From contig NC_081835.1 in NCBI RefSeq assembly GCF_030867095.1, positions 40,717,892 through 40,781,891 of the forward strand: 64,000 nt of DNA, written 5' to 3'. The notes beneath the pieces were generated by a model. The model saw only the letters and a list, made by a program, of their open reading frames with translations, searched no databases and was not told where the DNA came from. Made by a program: the position numbers and the translations under genes. Origin of the DNA: Alligator mississippiensis (Eukaryota > Chordata > Crocodylia > Alligatoridae). Below are positions 1 through 10,818 of this stretch, piece after piece (positions within the stretch are counted from its first letter, which is position 1; the number at the start of each line of letters is the position of its first letter).

Positions 1-690
1 TTCCCCAAAGTTTGGTGTCATCAGCGAACTTGGCCAGTCCGCTTCTGACTCCAGTGTCCACATCATTAATGAAGATGTTGAACAGTATGGGTCCAAGGAC
101 AGAGCCTTGGGGGACACCACTGGTCACAGGACACCACGATGACTGACTTCCATCAATTACTACCCTCTGGGTCCGACCACGGAGCCAGTTTTCCAGCCAG
201 TGGATCGTGGAGGACCCAAGGCGACAATTGGCCAGTTTCTCTAAGAGGTGATTATGGGAAACCAGGTCAAAGGCTTTTTTGAAGTCAAGATATATGACAT
301 CAATCTCTTCTCCCTTGTCCAGGTGATAGGTCACCTGGTCGTAGAAGGAAATGAGATTGGTCAAGCAAGACCTCCCCGCAACAAACCCGTGCTGGCTATC
401 CCTTAAGATGTTGGCGTCGGCCAGTCCATTAAGGATGGCCTCTTTGGTAAACTTTTCTAAGATCTTCCCCGGGATAGAAGTCCGGCTAATGGGCCTATAG
501 TTAGCCGGATCCACTTTCCTCCCTTTCTTGAAGATAGGCACCACATTGGCCTTCTTCCAGTCTTTGGGCACTATACCAGAGCGCCAAGGGTTTTCAAAGA
601 TCCGCGCTAGAGGCTGGGCTATGATGCTCGCCAGCTCCTTGAGTAACCTGGGGTGAAGATTGTCAGGGCCGGCTGACTTGAAGGTATCCA
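1..690 (-). mobile_element. CR1 LINE fragment, reverse transcriptase core
   Basis: Read on the minus strand this stretch encodes the palm region of a CR1-type reverse transcriptase. Recognisable blocks are [18 protein letters not shown], then [20 protein letters not shown] and FADDTKLWG at the window edge, and upstream of them ANYRPIS. These are the RT motifs containing the catalytic aspartates (the FADD box). The element is cut by the left edge of the window and its upstream part gives way near 690 to piggyBac-derived sequence. The frame reads almost cleanly through the RT core. CR1 is the dominant LINE of birds, crocodilians and turtles, which supports the taxonomic call. Confidence 0.93.
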
Positions 691-1425
691 ACAAAAAATT
701 ACTTCCAAAAACATTTCCTGTTTTAACGAAATACTGCATTCCTCACAAAGCAGCAGTGATGTCCTGTGGTGGACACAAGCAAATCGCTTACAATCTTTGC
801 ATCGCTTCTGGGTTTTGCAGTTGTCTGTCCTTGGACAAAAAACACAACATCCACTCATGCTTGCAGAAGGTTCTACTGGGGTGAGTTGTAACAATTTGTA
901 ATTTAGGGCAGTCATACCAGACTTGTCGGACAGATTACATGTATCCATCATTCTTCATTTTATTTGTCTGTCGATCAACAGTTCTCCGAGCTCCTGCAAA
1001 AAAAAAAAAAAAAAAAGCGCCATCTTGTTAAATGTGATCTTTGCTTCCAGTTTGCATTGTGGCCTAGCCAAATGATGAGGTTGGCAATGGCTACCACATC
1101 CAGCATATTGAAAAAGTGTCATTGGCCACCTGTTGATTTTTCCATCTGCAGGTGGGCATACGGACTAAGTGGTCAAGGTTATCCACCCCACCCTTATTTT
1201 TATTGTAGTCATGGATGATGTCCGGCTTTCTCTGTTCTCCACCCACTGACAGGTCATGATGCATGCTTGACAGCAACAGCACAACTTTGGACTTCTTTGA
1301 AACATAGGAAACTAGGGTGAGTTCCCCATCAAAAGCAAAAATGGATGAAAAAGTTTCCCTTCTTCTATTTGCTTGCATTTCATTTGGGGTATTGGCCTTG
1401 TTTTTCCAAATCATACCCACATAGG
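690..1425 (-). mobile_element. piggyBac transposase remnant (C-terminal half)
   Basis: The minus strand carries pieces of a piggyBac (PGBD-like) DDE transposase. The part at about 1091-1420 reads through FAFDGELTLVSYVSKKSK, VVLLLSSMHHDLSV and YNKNKGGVDNLDHLV, the block around the last catalytic aspartate. The part at about 690-951 holds the C-terminal cysteine-rich domain, with the pattern CCVFCPRTDNCKTQKRCKDC followed by CVHH and CEEC. Frames change between the two pieces and an 18-base A run near 998-1015 interrupts the region, so the copy is dead. The N-terminal half and terminal repeats were not found. It is wedged between two CR1 fragments of opposite orientation, so boundaries are approximate. 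Confidence 0.85.
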
Positions 1426-1435
1426 TCATACCCAC

Positions 1436-2580
1436 CGGAGGGCTGGAAACAACTACAGGCAGACCTGGACAAGTTGGACAAATGGGCAGAATGTGGCGAG
1501 CCAGTAGGGGGCGCTCCTGCATTGAGCCGCCCACCTCACTGCGCCCGACCACCTTCCAGGCTCCGAGTGCCCTCCCTGGGGTGCCTCATGTCCGGCCGAC
1601 CCCTTCCCTGGAGCAAACCTGCTAACCTGGGGTTCCCACTGCCACCATCCAAGGCTCTGGACTCAATTCTGGCTCTGCACACCTTGGAAAACACAGGCCT
1701 GATCGTCCAATGGGTACTAGACCCAATACAGGCACTTGGGGCATTTCCCCAAGTCAGGGGCTTAATAGGAAAGTCTCCCTTAGTCCACAGACCTAAGGGG
1801 CCTCCTCAGCATAATTTAGACCCACCCCTCAATAAGTCTCCCACACCAGTCACAATGGAGAACTTTATTGATTACAGGGGGTAGGGTGAAAACAGGGTAA
1901 AAGGTAGAACAGTATCAGAGGAATATCCGAGGAATCCCATAGAGCAAACCACGCATCTGAGTTACTGTAAGCTAAATATCTAGTCGGATCTTGAGTAGCT
2001 TACTCACACGCATCATCCAGAGGTGGTTGGAGTTTTCCTCTGGAGGCAGGGCACTCTTGGAGCATGCGGTTATGAGGAGAGAGCCAGTTTCAGATGGTGA
2101 AGCCTCCTCTCCCAGTTTCAAATTCACCTGGATGACCGCATGGCTAATGGCTGCCTTCTTCCTGGACCGGGCCTTTTAAATAACCTTTCTGACCTCAGCA
2201 GCCCGGTCCAATCGAAGTGGCCAGCACTGGCAGCTAGCCAACCAATTTAAAAAGCATCACTGGCTACCTGGGCTGGTGAGCAGGGCTTTTCCCTCCCCCT
2301 CCCCAGGTGACCAGAGAATCCACACCCGAGGCACCATGCTTTTGTGATCCTGCTCCCTGAGGAATTCAACACCAGCCTCTCACGCTAGCAGAGACAGATT
2401 TCTGGAGAGGGACATAGATGGTGGCATTTCTGCCACACAGAAAACAATAGAATGTAATTTAACAAGGAGAAATGCAAAGTGCTGCACCTAGGGAGGAAAA
2501 ATGTCCAGAACACCTACTGCCCAGGAAATGACCTGCTTGGCAGCATGGAAGTGGAAAGGGATCTCGGAGTCATTTATACA
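1436..2580 (+). mobile_element. CR1 LINE fragment split by a solo LTR
   Basis: Plus-strand CR1 coding sequence begins near 1436 with LQADLDKLDKWAE (1444-1491) and resumes after 2438 with FNKEKCKVLHLGRKNVQ and ERDLGVI up to about 2578. These blocks are adjacent in CR1 ORF2, just after the FADD motif. The 946-bp interruption is the LTR at 1492-2437. Once the inserted element and one copy of the 5-base duplication are removed, the two CR1 pieces are collinear, so the LTR is younger than the CR1. Confidence 0.87.
1492..2437 (-). mobile_element. Solo LTR of an endogenous retrovirus
   Basis: This 946-bp block starts with tgtggc and ends with gccaca, the TG...CA form of a retroviral LTR, and is flanked by identical 5-base duplications cagaa at 1487-1491 and 2438-2442. 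No gag, pol or env lies next to it, so it is a solo LTR left by recombination between the two LTRs of a provirus. A possible AATAAA signal reads on the minus strand around 1863-1868, the only hint of orientation. The unaltered target duplication and complete ends suggest a moderately recent insertion, younger than the CR1 it splits. The class is uncertain; a 5-bp duplication fits several ERV/Gypsy groups. Confidence 0.85.
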
Positions 2581-2585
2581 GAAAT

Positions 2586-2856
2586 TGCATTGGGGTAACA
2601 AGTTACCCCAATGCATTAACATGGGCTCTGGGTAAGTTGTTACCCCATATGGAAAAACACATTCACACCTGGAGTAACATGTTACCCTGAGCAGTTCTTC
2701 ATCCATAGAGAGCAAACCATTCATATAAGCTGGCTGTTCTTTGTGGATATTGTACACTGCAGTGCCGGTGACAATGTCCTAAAAAGAAATGTTTTTAGAA
2801 TTAATTAACTTTAAGATACAGCACAAAATATGCATCTAGGGTAGGAAATTACCCCA
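2586..2856. repeat. Cluster of short GTTACC palindromes
   Basis: Four dyads with a common core occur within 270 bases. At 2586-2615 is a perfect inverted repeat with 14-base arms and a 2-base spacer (left arm tgcattggggtaac). At 2630-2645 is gggtaa-4 bases-ttaccc. At 2674-2685 is the perfect palindrome gtaacatgttac. At 2839-2854 is gggta with its complement taccc. The first three are about 43 bases apart, which suggests a decayed tandem repeat of a palindromic unit. Function and origin are unknown. Confidence 0.7.
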
Positions 2857-3112
2857 TGGGAATGTATGAAGGTCAATATATTGACCTGGAGACTGGGTGT
2901 CAGGGATTGAGGTTTTCTATTTCCCATGGAAAAATGGAGAAAAACGCTGATTTCTACCTGAGGAAAAAAACCCTCTGATTTTTTCATTTTAATGGAGAAA
3001 TGCACAGATTTTGTACTTTTGCAGAGACCTCTCTACAGGCTGGCAGAGTTTCAGCCTGCAAGGGACTGGGGGAGCAGGAGGAGGACAATCAGGCAGGCAG
3101 TGCCATGTATAT

Positions 3113-3480
3113 CAGGGACAGGCGAAGTCCAGCCTGTGGGCCAACTTGGGTCAGTAGTGGACTCCATTTCCCAGCCATGCCTGCCCACGTGGCTGGGGCC
3201 AGTCTCCATGGAGACCCCAGCCACAGCTGTGCTGTGATAGCCCAAGGCTGGGGTTACCATGGAGACCAGCCCCAGCTGCACTAGCAAGGCGTGGGGCAGG
3301 GCAGGGCAGGGTGCTGCTCCAGAACTGCTCAGATCGTGCAGCAGAGGCAGTTTGGTTCGGGGCCAGGACAGCCACACAGGCCGCGGATCGTGTCTCTGTC
3401 CCGGCTCGAGACCATGCTGTCACCGCTGCAAGGAGCCAGGGCAGAGCCAGGGGCACCAGCAGAGTTGGGGTTGTAGGGAG
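3113..3480. mobile_element. GC-rich hAT-like non-autonomous element, incomplete
   Basis: The sequence begins with a decayed version of the end seen at 63509 (caggg...cagcctgtgggcca) and continues with GC-rich sequence containing the dyad gtctccatggagac. A related segment lies at about 63050-63310. No matching 3' end or target duplication was found here. Open frames in both strands across it are by-products of base composition. The 4.1-4.4 kb stretch downstream is a separate GGAGCA-rich repeat. Confidence 0.5.
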
Positions 3481-4088
3481 GGGGTGAGGGACAACAGCAG
3501 AGCCGGGGAGCCATAGGTGGGGGAGTGAGTACTTTGGGCTTTGAGATCCTTCTGCTCATTTGCTGCTGAACTTTGCTTTGTCTACTATTAATTTTGAGTA
3601 GGAAAAGGTGAGAAATTTTTGCATGGTAGGTACACAGTTTTCTATTGAGCTTAAGGATAACATTTCAAGGTTTGGTTGTATATCTCATATAGGGGGAAAA
3701 TAGAAGAGAGAAGATCTAAAGGAGAACATAATCATTAATACATGCCCTTCAGTTAACATTTACAGGTGTCTGTATACCAATCAGGATCATTAAACCTTTT
3801 TTAATGAATATCTTATTCTGTTAGTATACAAAACTTAGGGATAGCTAGATGGTTTAGATTATGTCTACATCGCTTGATGAAAAACACAGGTGTGGGCAGA
3901 AGGGAATGATGCCACATGGGAGTCACTCTCTGGATGTTTTCAATGAACTTTTTTCAGATTAAAAGTGCTTCTGAATACAGTGCTTTGTAATGGGTCTACA
4001 TGATACTATACTGTTGTACTATAGTAAAAGCAGCTGAAAAAAATCCCCAAGCCTACCACTGATACAGAGCGGAGCCTAACAGATCTGG
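3481..4088. other. AT-rich sequence without recognisable features
   Basis: No gene, clear repeat or RNA structure was recognised. The only open frames are short and lack coding character. Confidence 0.5.
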
Positions 4089-4089
4089 G

Positions 4090-4430
4090 GTTCAATGGCA
4101 ACCTGAAGAGAACAAGCAGAAACCCCTAGCAGGATGGAGAAGTGATGGATACCCACAGTGGTGTGGTGGAGTTACAGAGACCTCACCCATGGAGCAACTG
4201 AGACCTGGGTGGTGTGGAGGAGCAGCAGAAACCCCTTGGTGGAGCAACAGAGTCCCCTGGCAGAATGGTGGAGTCCGACTGGTGGAGATTCCCTGGCACC
4301 ATGGAGGAGCAGTGGAGACTTCCCACCTCCCCCCAGCAGCATGGAGAAGTGGCAGGACCCCCTGCCGAGCAATGGAGACCCCTGGAAATGGCATCCACGG
4401 CAGCATTTCCTAGCACTGAACCCTAGCAAC
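4090..4430. repeat. Degenerate GGAGCA-rich minisatellite
   Basis: Irregular repeats of phrases such as ggagcaacagagacccctgg and tggtggag recur every 30-45 bases. All six frames are partly open because stop codons are rare in this composition, so the short overlapping frames are not genes. Confidence 0.6.
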
Positions 4431-4539
4431 ACTCTCCAGCATCAAGTTATAGTAACTCCTATGTGGCCCTCATTAGCCAGCTCTTGCTACTTTGACTGTC
4501 ATAAGTGGTAGAAAACCAGGAGAAGGGCGGAAACCCTTG

Positions 4540-5137
4540 CAGAGAGGAGGACATGGATCAATGGCATGAAACTGCAGCAAAGTAAATATAGAATTGGATA
4601 TCTAGAAAAACTTCTATACTGTGAGAATAGTGAGGCAGTGGAAAAGATGCCCAGGAAAGTTGTGGATTGTCCATCACTGGAAGTGTCAAGAAGAAGGGTG
4701 GTCGGGGATGATTTGGGCATAGCTATGCCTAAATATGTCGGGGTGTTTTTAAGCCTTCTTCAGAGGCACTGAGTGCTACTTCAGCTAAGGTTGGGACCTT
4801 AAACTCCGGCTGGGAGTAAAGCCAGACGGTCCTGGCTGGAGGGTCTTGCCCTTTGCTCAGGGTCAGACCGATCGTCATATTTGGGGTTAGGAAGGACTGA
4901 CTTTTGGCCCATGGTCAGATTGGCATGTGGACTGTGGGGGGTTTTGCCTTCCTCTATAGCAGGTGTGTGACCTCTACCCAGGAATCTCTGGAGCATACAT
5001 TGATAACATTTCATAAAAGGAGGGCTCCATAGTTCCCCTGCTTTCTTATGGCAGGGGTGATCCTGCCTCAGGCAGGGGGTTGGACTAGGTGACCTCTGGG
5101 GGGGTCCCTTCCAGACCTACTTCTCTATGATTCTGTA
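4540..5137 (+). mobile_element. CR1 LINE 3' end
   Basis: The plus strand encodes the decayed C-terminus of CR1 ORF2 (QSKYRIGYLEKLLYC, then MPRKVVDCPSLEVS at about 4575-4700). It is followed by a 3' UTR that ends in the diagnostic tail ggttggactaggtgacctct...tctatgattctg near 5066-5134. It is 5' truncated, as most CR1 copies are. Confidence 0.85.
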
Positions 5138-5527
5138 AGTCCATGAGCCCCTGGCAGCAGGGAGCAACAGAGCGTCTCGGGTGGTCCTCCCTACCCAGAA
5201 TTACTACTAAGCCAGTGCAGGTGGTGGAGTCCCTGGATGGCATCCCTGGGTAAGACTTCCTTCTCAAGTGAGTGGGCTGAGGGGGAACCCCTTGGGTTGT
5301 TTCCCACTGACTGTGACTACGATCAGTTTTGAGCTATAGTTAAAAGTTAATAGTTAAGGTTTTGCTTAGGGAGTTTCACTGTTCCACTTTTCCCTGTAAT
5401 AAATTTGTTTTAATTTAACGTTGGCTACTGAGTGAGCAGGTTTCTTTAAATTACAACATCCAGTTCTAAGTTTACCAAGTTTCTGGGTGGTGGTTGGAGA
5501 TAAATGTGAGAAGCTGGTGAAAAATCC

Positions 5528-5868
5528 CTAGCGGCATCTATATGCATGCTGTGGGGTGGAGGGTGGGCACAGTAATTAGAATGACTCCGAGAGGCTCTCT
5601 AATTAAAGCACCCGCATTGTCATGTGTATTCAACATCCTGTGCTTTAAAATAGTGGCAGGGACACTTTTTAACTAAAGCTTGTTTGACGAACTTTAGTTA
5701 AAGCGCCCCCGCTGCCATTGTGAAACATGGGGACAGTGAATACATGTGACACAGAGGTTGCTGGAGCACACTAATTAGCATGCTCCAGCAGATTGGCAGC
5801 AGATTAGCAGCTCTGAAACGTGCTAAATAACGTGTTGGAGTAGAGGTCCATCACGTATATAGGTGCCA
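5528..5868. mobile_element. Palindromic MITE, copy 1
   Basis: About 340 bp with poorly matched terminal inverted repeats (gcatctatatgcatg on the left; the right end reads cgtatataggtgcc). It is internally self-complementary: ttaactaaagcttg faces its complement across a short loop near 5690. A second copy with the same layout is at 54434-54774. The family was not identified. Target duplications are not clear for this copy. Confidence 0.65.
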
Positions 5869-5934
5869 TATATTTTCATGCAGCCATTCTTCCTGCCATC
5901 CAGTGCCTGGTGGAACAGCAACATACAGGTTTTT

Positions 5935-7990
5935 AAGGTTGGGTGTCAACTGGCAGGCTCACACTCAAACTGAGTGTTGGGTCTAGCAGGATCATACCCA
6001 GATTTCTTCAGCAGGCTCTCTTGGTAGTGGGGATGTGTTTTGGGATGGTTCCAAGAGGGTTTTGCCCCATGATCTCAGCAGAAGGGCAGCTCCTTATTGG
6101 TAGCAATGTAAATAGGACATGGAGATGGGGAGTAAGTTGGAGCCTGGCACAGCCAAAATGAGCTTTGACCTGACCAGTCTTGCCCAGGGATGTCCAGGAG
6201 AGTCCCCCAGTACCACAGAGGCATGGGGTGGGGTGGTCCATACAGGATCTCCAGCCATAATCCCAGCCCAAAAGCCAGTTCCCTACTTGGGTACTTATAC
6301 TTAGTACAGCAGGCAAGGGGAGCTGTACTAAGCACAAAGAAACCACGCTTCGGGCTGGGCAAAACTTTAATCAGAGATGCCTGGGAGAGTCCCCTGATGG
6401 TACAGAGGAATGTTGTGGGGTGGCCCAAGAAGGATTTCCATCTGTAATCCCAGCCCAAAAGCCACTTCCTAATTCAGGTTTATGTATTTATTACAGTATG
6501 GAGGGCTGTCAGTTGGCAGTCTGGCATGGCCAAACAGTGCTTTAAACCAGACAAGACTCTGGACAGGGATATTCAGGAGAGTCCGATGGTGACTCGGAGT
6601 CAAAAAGGATTTCCAGCTGTAGTCCCACTGAAAAGCCAGTTCCTTATTCGAGCACCTATACTTAGTGCAGTGGCTGGAGGGCTGTCAGTTGGCAACCTGA
6701 CAGGACCAAGATGTGCTTTGGGCTGAGCAAGATTCTGATCAGAGATCTGGAGGAGAGTCCCCTGGAGCCATAGAGGCATGGTATGGGGTGGTATAAACAG
6801 GATTTTGCCCATTATCCCAGCCCAAAAGCAAATTCCTTATTCAGGCCCATATACTTAGCACAGTGGCTTGGAGAGCTGTCATTTGGCAGCCTGACACACA
6901 CAAACAGCACTTTAGGCTGGGAAAGACTCTGCTCAGAATTCTCCAGGAGAGTCCCCCGGTGGCACAGAAGCATGGTGCGGGCTGGTCCAGAAAGGATTTA
7001 ATCCCAGCCCAAAAAACAGTTCCTGATTCTAGCCCATATACTTAATACAACGGAGAGCTGTCAGTTAGCAGCTTGGCAGGAACAAACTGCCCTTTGGGTC
7101 AGGCAAGACTCTGGTCAGAGATGTCCAGGAGAGTCCCTCAGTGCCACAGAGTTATGGTGTGGGGTGGCCCAAAAAGGATTTCCAGCCATAATCCCAGCCC
7201 AAAACTGGTTCCTTTTTTGAGCCATTCTATTTAGTACAGTGTGCATGGGGGACTGTCAGTTAGCAGCCTGGAATGAAGAAACCAAGCTTTAGGCCGGGCA
7301 AAACTGTGGTCAGACATGTCCAGGAGAGTTCCCCGGTGGTACAGGGTCATAGTGTGGGGTAGCCCAAATGGGATTTCCAGCCATAATCCCAGCCCCAAAG
7401 ACAGTTCCTTATTCGAGCTGTTATACTTAGTACAGAGGGCATGGGGCTGTCAACTGGCACCCTGGCACGAATAAACTGCACTTTGGGTCAGTCAAGACTC
7501 TGGTCAGGGTTGCCCAGGGTGCTGCAGAAGCATAGTGTGGTGTGGCCCAAACAGGATTTCCAGCCATAATCCCAGCCCAAAAGTTAGTTCCTTATTTGGG
7601 TCTATTTAGTACAGTGGCTGGAGGGTTGTCAATTGGCAGCCTAGCACAAACAAACCGCCCTTTGGGTCAGGCAAGACTGGTCAGAGATGTCCAGGAGAGT
7701 CCCTCAGTGCCACAGAGTTATGGTGTGGGATGGCCCAAAAAGGATTTCCATCTGTAATCCCAGCCCAAAAGCCAGTTCCTTATTTGGTGCCATATACTTA
7801 GTACAGTGGGCATGGGGGGCTGTCAGTTGGCAGCCTGACATGGCCAAACCGTGCTTTGGCCCAGGCAGGATCGCACTCAGGGTTCTTTGGGATAATCCCC
7901 TGGTGGCATCGACAGGAAGTTTGGGGTGGCCCAAGAAGTATTTTGCTCCATAATCCCATCCTAATCTGCTCTTCATTTAGCACTCTGTAC
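5935..7990. repeat. Satellite array, about eleven ~187-bp units
   Basis: A tandem array in which the landmark atcccagcccaaaag or a variant recurs near 6260, 6438, 6621, 6808, 7000, 7188, 7384, 7567 and 7756. The spacing is 178-196 bases. Each unit also carries ctgtcagttggcagcctg and tgtccaggagagtccc. Units differ from each other by many substitutions and small indels, so the array is old or not being homogenised. No frame stays open across units. The unit length is close to a nucleosome repeat. Confidence 0.9.
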
Positions 7991-8109
7991 TTGATGCAGG
8001 ATAATAATTTATATATTCATTGGTAAATATGCATCTCTCTTTAGAATGTGTAATTCATTAATAAGAATATTTTATTGATTATAGCTTAGCTTTGAAAAAG
8101 GAACCGGGA

Positions 8110-8580
8110 AGGAGGACTGGGAATAAGGAACCAACTTCAGCCTTAGGTCAGGCCTATCTTGGTTTGAACCTGATCTACAACTAGTGCCCAACCAGACCAT
8201 TTGGTGGAGATGTAAACTACAAAAGGAGGCCCAGGCCTATCTCTGGGCCTGGACTGAGCAGCAAAAAACTGGCTAGACCTATACGGCACTGAGGCCTGGA
8301 TAAAGAACAAATAGTGCGAGATCTTACCCTGGCTCAAACCATGTCAGGCTTCACCTGGACACACATCTGCCAGCCAAACATATGGCTGGGGTTCAGCCAC
8401 ATAGCTAGGCTGAAGTACAGTAGCTGTGAAACAGCAAAAAGGGCCCAGGCCTATGGCTGCGGACTGGACATCCAGTCTCAGCTATACCACAATGCTGAGA
8501 CACTACAGTCACAAACACAGGGGCTAATAACTGCAAAGACCTATTCCTGGTCAGTCTGCTCCAGGGATTAACACCCCCAT
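8110..8580. repeat. Unclassified repeat-like sequence with an internal duplication
   Basis: Two diverged segments share the phrase ggcccaggcctat and nearby wording (about 8229 and 8440), which suggests a duplicated unit of roughly 210 bases. An A/G-rich tract follows at 8598-8630. The element class was not recognised. Confidence 0.35.
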
Positions 8581-8966
8581 GGTACTATCCCACTCAAGAA
8601 AAAAAAAAAAAGGGGGAAGGGGAGGAAATAGGAGTCTCAAACTCCGAGGCAGACTTTCTCTCCCTGTACCTGAGGCTTTCTCATCACATAGCTTTTGCTT
8701 CCGTCTCCAGTGAAGGTGGGAGGAGACTCCCCCATGGGGAGCAGATTTTTCTGGCTCCCAATGCAGCTATGCAGCTCTTAGAAGCCGCAGAGGAAAGAGA
8801 GAGTTGTTCTTAGTTAAGTTGTTTTTATATACCTGGCATGACATTGTCCAAGCCTTGTCCAATTAAGGTGCGTCACAGTCCAGCCTCTCTTACTCAGTTT
8901 GCCTGAAGAATATTCTGCTGCTTCTGGGCTGTGAGGCCAGAGGGTTTTACATATTTTGCCCAGATA

Positions 8967-9537
8967 TAGGTTTCCCTTGCTTTATGTGGGCTCTGTATAT
9001 GTGAATTTGCTCTTGTGCGATGACCTTTTCTATACCAAAAATTTGTTATATGCGAGGTAAATTCACTCTAATGTGATCAGTGTGGTGGAAGCCCAGTCAG
9101 CTGCTTTGTGCAGTGCCCTGTGGGAGTGACATGTACCAAAATAGTCTCCTGTATGGATCTGTGCTCCTCATTCATTGTCTGCAACACGTGTTTCTGTAGT
9201 TGCCATCTCCATGCACTGTGCTTGTGTGTACTGTCTGCTGTTGGTGAGTACTAAAATTGTCTTGTAAAAGTGGTAGAAATGGGTCTGGGAATCAGTACAG
9301 TCGAGGTCTTGGAACCAGATTTCCCTCTAAACTGCATGGCATGCGTGGCCATGCAGGCACGCTCCTGCCTCGCTGCCAGGTGCATCTGTGCGGACACGCA
9401 CACTATGCAGCTTAGAGGGAATGCTTCTTAGAACATATCCCTGCTTGTTACATTGTAAAGTGGGTTCTTTTTATGCAAATTTGAGTTATGCACCATTTTC
9501 CAGGAGCGCATGTACTGCATAACCCGAGGGAAACCTG
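8967..9537. mobile_element. Mariner/Tigger-like MITE
   Basis: Terminal inverted repeats of about 22 bases (left taggtttcccttgctttatg; right reads cataacccgagggaaacctg), each bordered by the dinucleotide TA (8965-8966 and 9538-9539), as expected for Tc1/mariner-type insertion. A 111-bp hAT MITE is nested inside at 9316-9426. Without it the element is about 450 bp. Phrases such as gtgaatttgctcttgtgcg resemble Tigger-type elements. No transposase is encoded. Confidence 0.8.
9316..9426. mobile_element. 111-bp hAT MITE, CTCTAAG family, copy 1
   Basis: Ends match as inverted repeats (left cagatttccctctaaac; right cttagagggaatgctt). The 8-base flanks cttggaac (9308-9315) and cttagaac (9427-9434) differ at one position, as expected for an aged hAT target duplication. 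The second copy is at 40179-40324. Confidence 0.82.
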
Positions 9538-9599
9538 TACAGGCTGCAGCTTGCCATGTGCTGAGCACATGGCCAGAACAACAGGGGCCATCTTGCCCA

Positions 9600-9645
9600 C
9601 GTAAACACACGCATGCGCGCAGACACATGCATGCACACACATGTT
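9600..9645. repeat. Alternating purine-pyrimidine (CA/CG) tract
   Basis: Mostly alternating sequence such as cacacgcatgcgcgc and acatgcatgcacacaca, a microsatellite-like tract able in principle to adopt Z-DNA. No function is implied. Confidence 0.6.
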
Positions 9646-10504
9646 GAGCTTGCTTCTTAGCAGAAAGCATGTGAAAGTTTGGTAGGATAGGTGACAGTTT
9701 CAATCTTAGATCTTCAATACTCAATTTGTTTCAGTACTTTGTTTTTCTGATACTAAGGCTGAAAACTTCACATAAATATGTGGTTGGTAATAGTGTCAAG
9801 ACTTTAATGGCCTTATTTATCAGATCGGGGTACTGCTTTTTTTGTTTTCAACCATAATTGGGCAAAAAGTTCCTGCCTGAATTCAAGTTTCAGTCCCCTG
9901 TCACAAGATAACTCAAGTAATTGCTCTTTTTTTGTTGTTAAACAGAGGTGCAGTCTGCTACAGAAGTGTTATGTATCCACTCATTCTCACTGCCCATTTC
10001 AGGAAAGTACTGGCAAAACTAAGATTGAGTTCTAGCAGGTGTTTCTCAATTTCGCTTTTTACATCGTTGTCCAGTGTCAATTTGTTTTCAGCCCAAAAGT
10101 TGTCAGTTATTTTCTCTTACTTGAGAAACCTAGAGTTGAAGCTTCTTGATGAAAGCCATCAAGTACAGTCCCCTGTATACACAGGCAACTATATCCACCC
10201 AGGGATTCCCAAAAATTGCCATATCAAACCGTCACACGTTCTACATGTTTTAGATATGCTGTGAAGAAAAATTGGGGTACAGACTGAGCTAGTAGATATC
10301 CCTATACCCTACCAGACTTTTGCTGGTGGCCTCTCATCAGTTTTGTAGGACCTCATCTTTCACTAAAAATATGTGTAGTTCTTATTTTTCCAAATAAAGA
10401 TTTCCATAAATGCCTCAAGACATTGCCAATTTTTCCCATGCAAATTCCATGCAAACTGGTATGCTGTTGCCCCTTTCAGTTTCTAGATTGATATCACCAG
10501 GTGA

Positions 10505-10793
10505 ACAGAGGGGCTGTGGGCTGCAGCATCACACGGTCCCAAAAGAAGCAGCAGCGGCAGCAGAATGAGGTGGGGCTACCCGGCTGTGCTCTGCTTGCTG
10601 GCACTTGGCCATTGGGGGGGAGCTGGAGCAGCAGTAACAGCATGTGCTCTGTCTGCTGGTGCTGGGATGCTTGCTGCAGGGAGAGCTGGAGCAGCAGCAG
10701 CGGCAGCACTTCCCCTTCAGGCAGCTCTGCTATCTTCCGCAGACCTGCTAGACATGCTCCTCGGACCCCTGGGGATTGAAAACCACTGGGATA
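10505..10793. mobile_element. hAT-like element, 3' end with CAG-rich interior
   Basis: The segment ends in gattgaaaaccactg (10778-10792), a typical hAT terminus. The interior is rich in CAG runs such as gcagcagcggcagcag. A matching 5' end was not found, so the left limit is a guess. The open frames over the CAG runs are composition artefacts. Confidence 0.5.
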
Positions 10794-10818
10794 GAGATTA
10801 ATATGGGACTAACTGTAT

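Noticed and set aside
1345-1884. 179-codon plus-strand frame
   Set aside because: It spans the junction of piggyBac antisense, CR1 and the solo LTR, so it is a chance fusion.
5943-7953. Serial short open frames with similar translations
   Set aside because: They recur because the 187-bp satellite recurs. No frame continues from one unit to the next.
10501-10801. CAG-rich frames as a possible polyglutamine or alanine gene
   Set aside because: The block ends in a hAT terminus and has no start or splice context. The CAG runs belong to the repeat.
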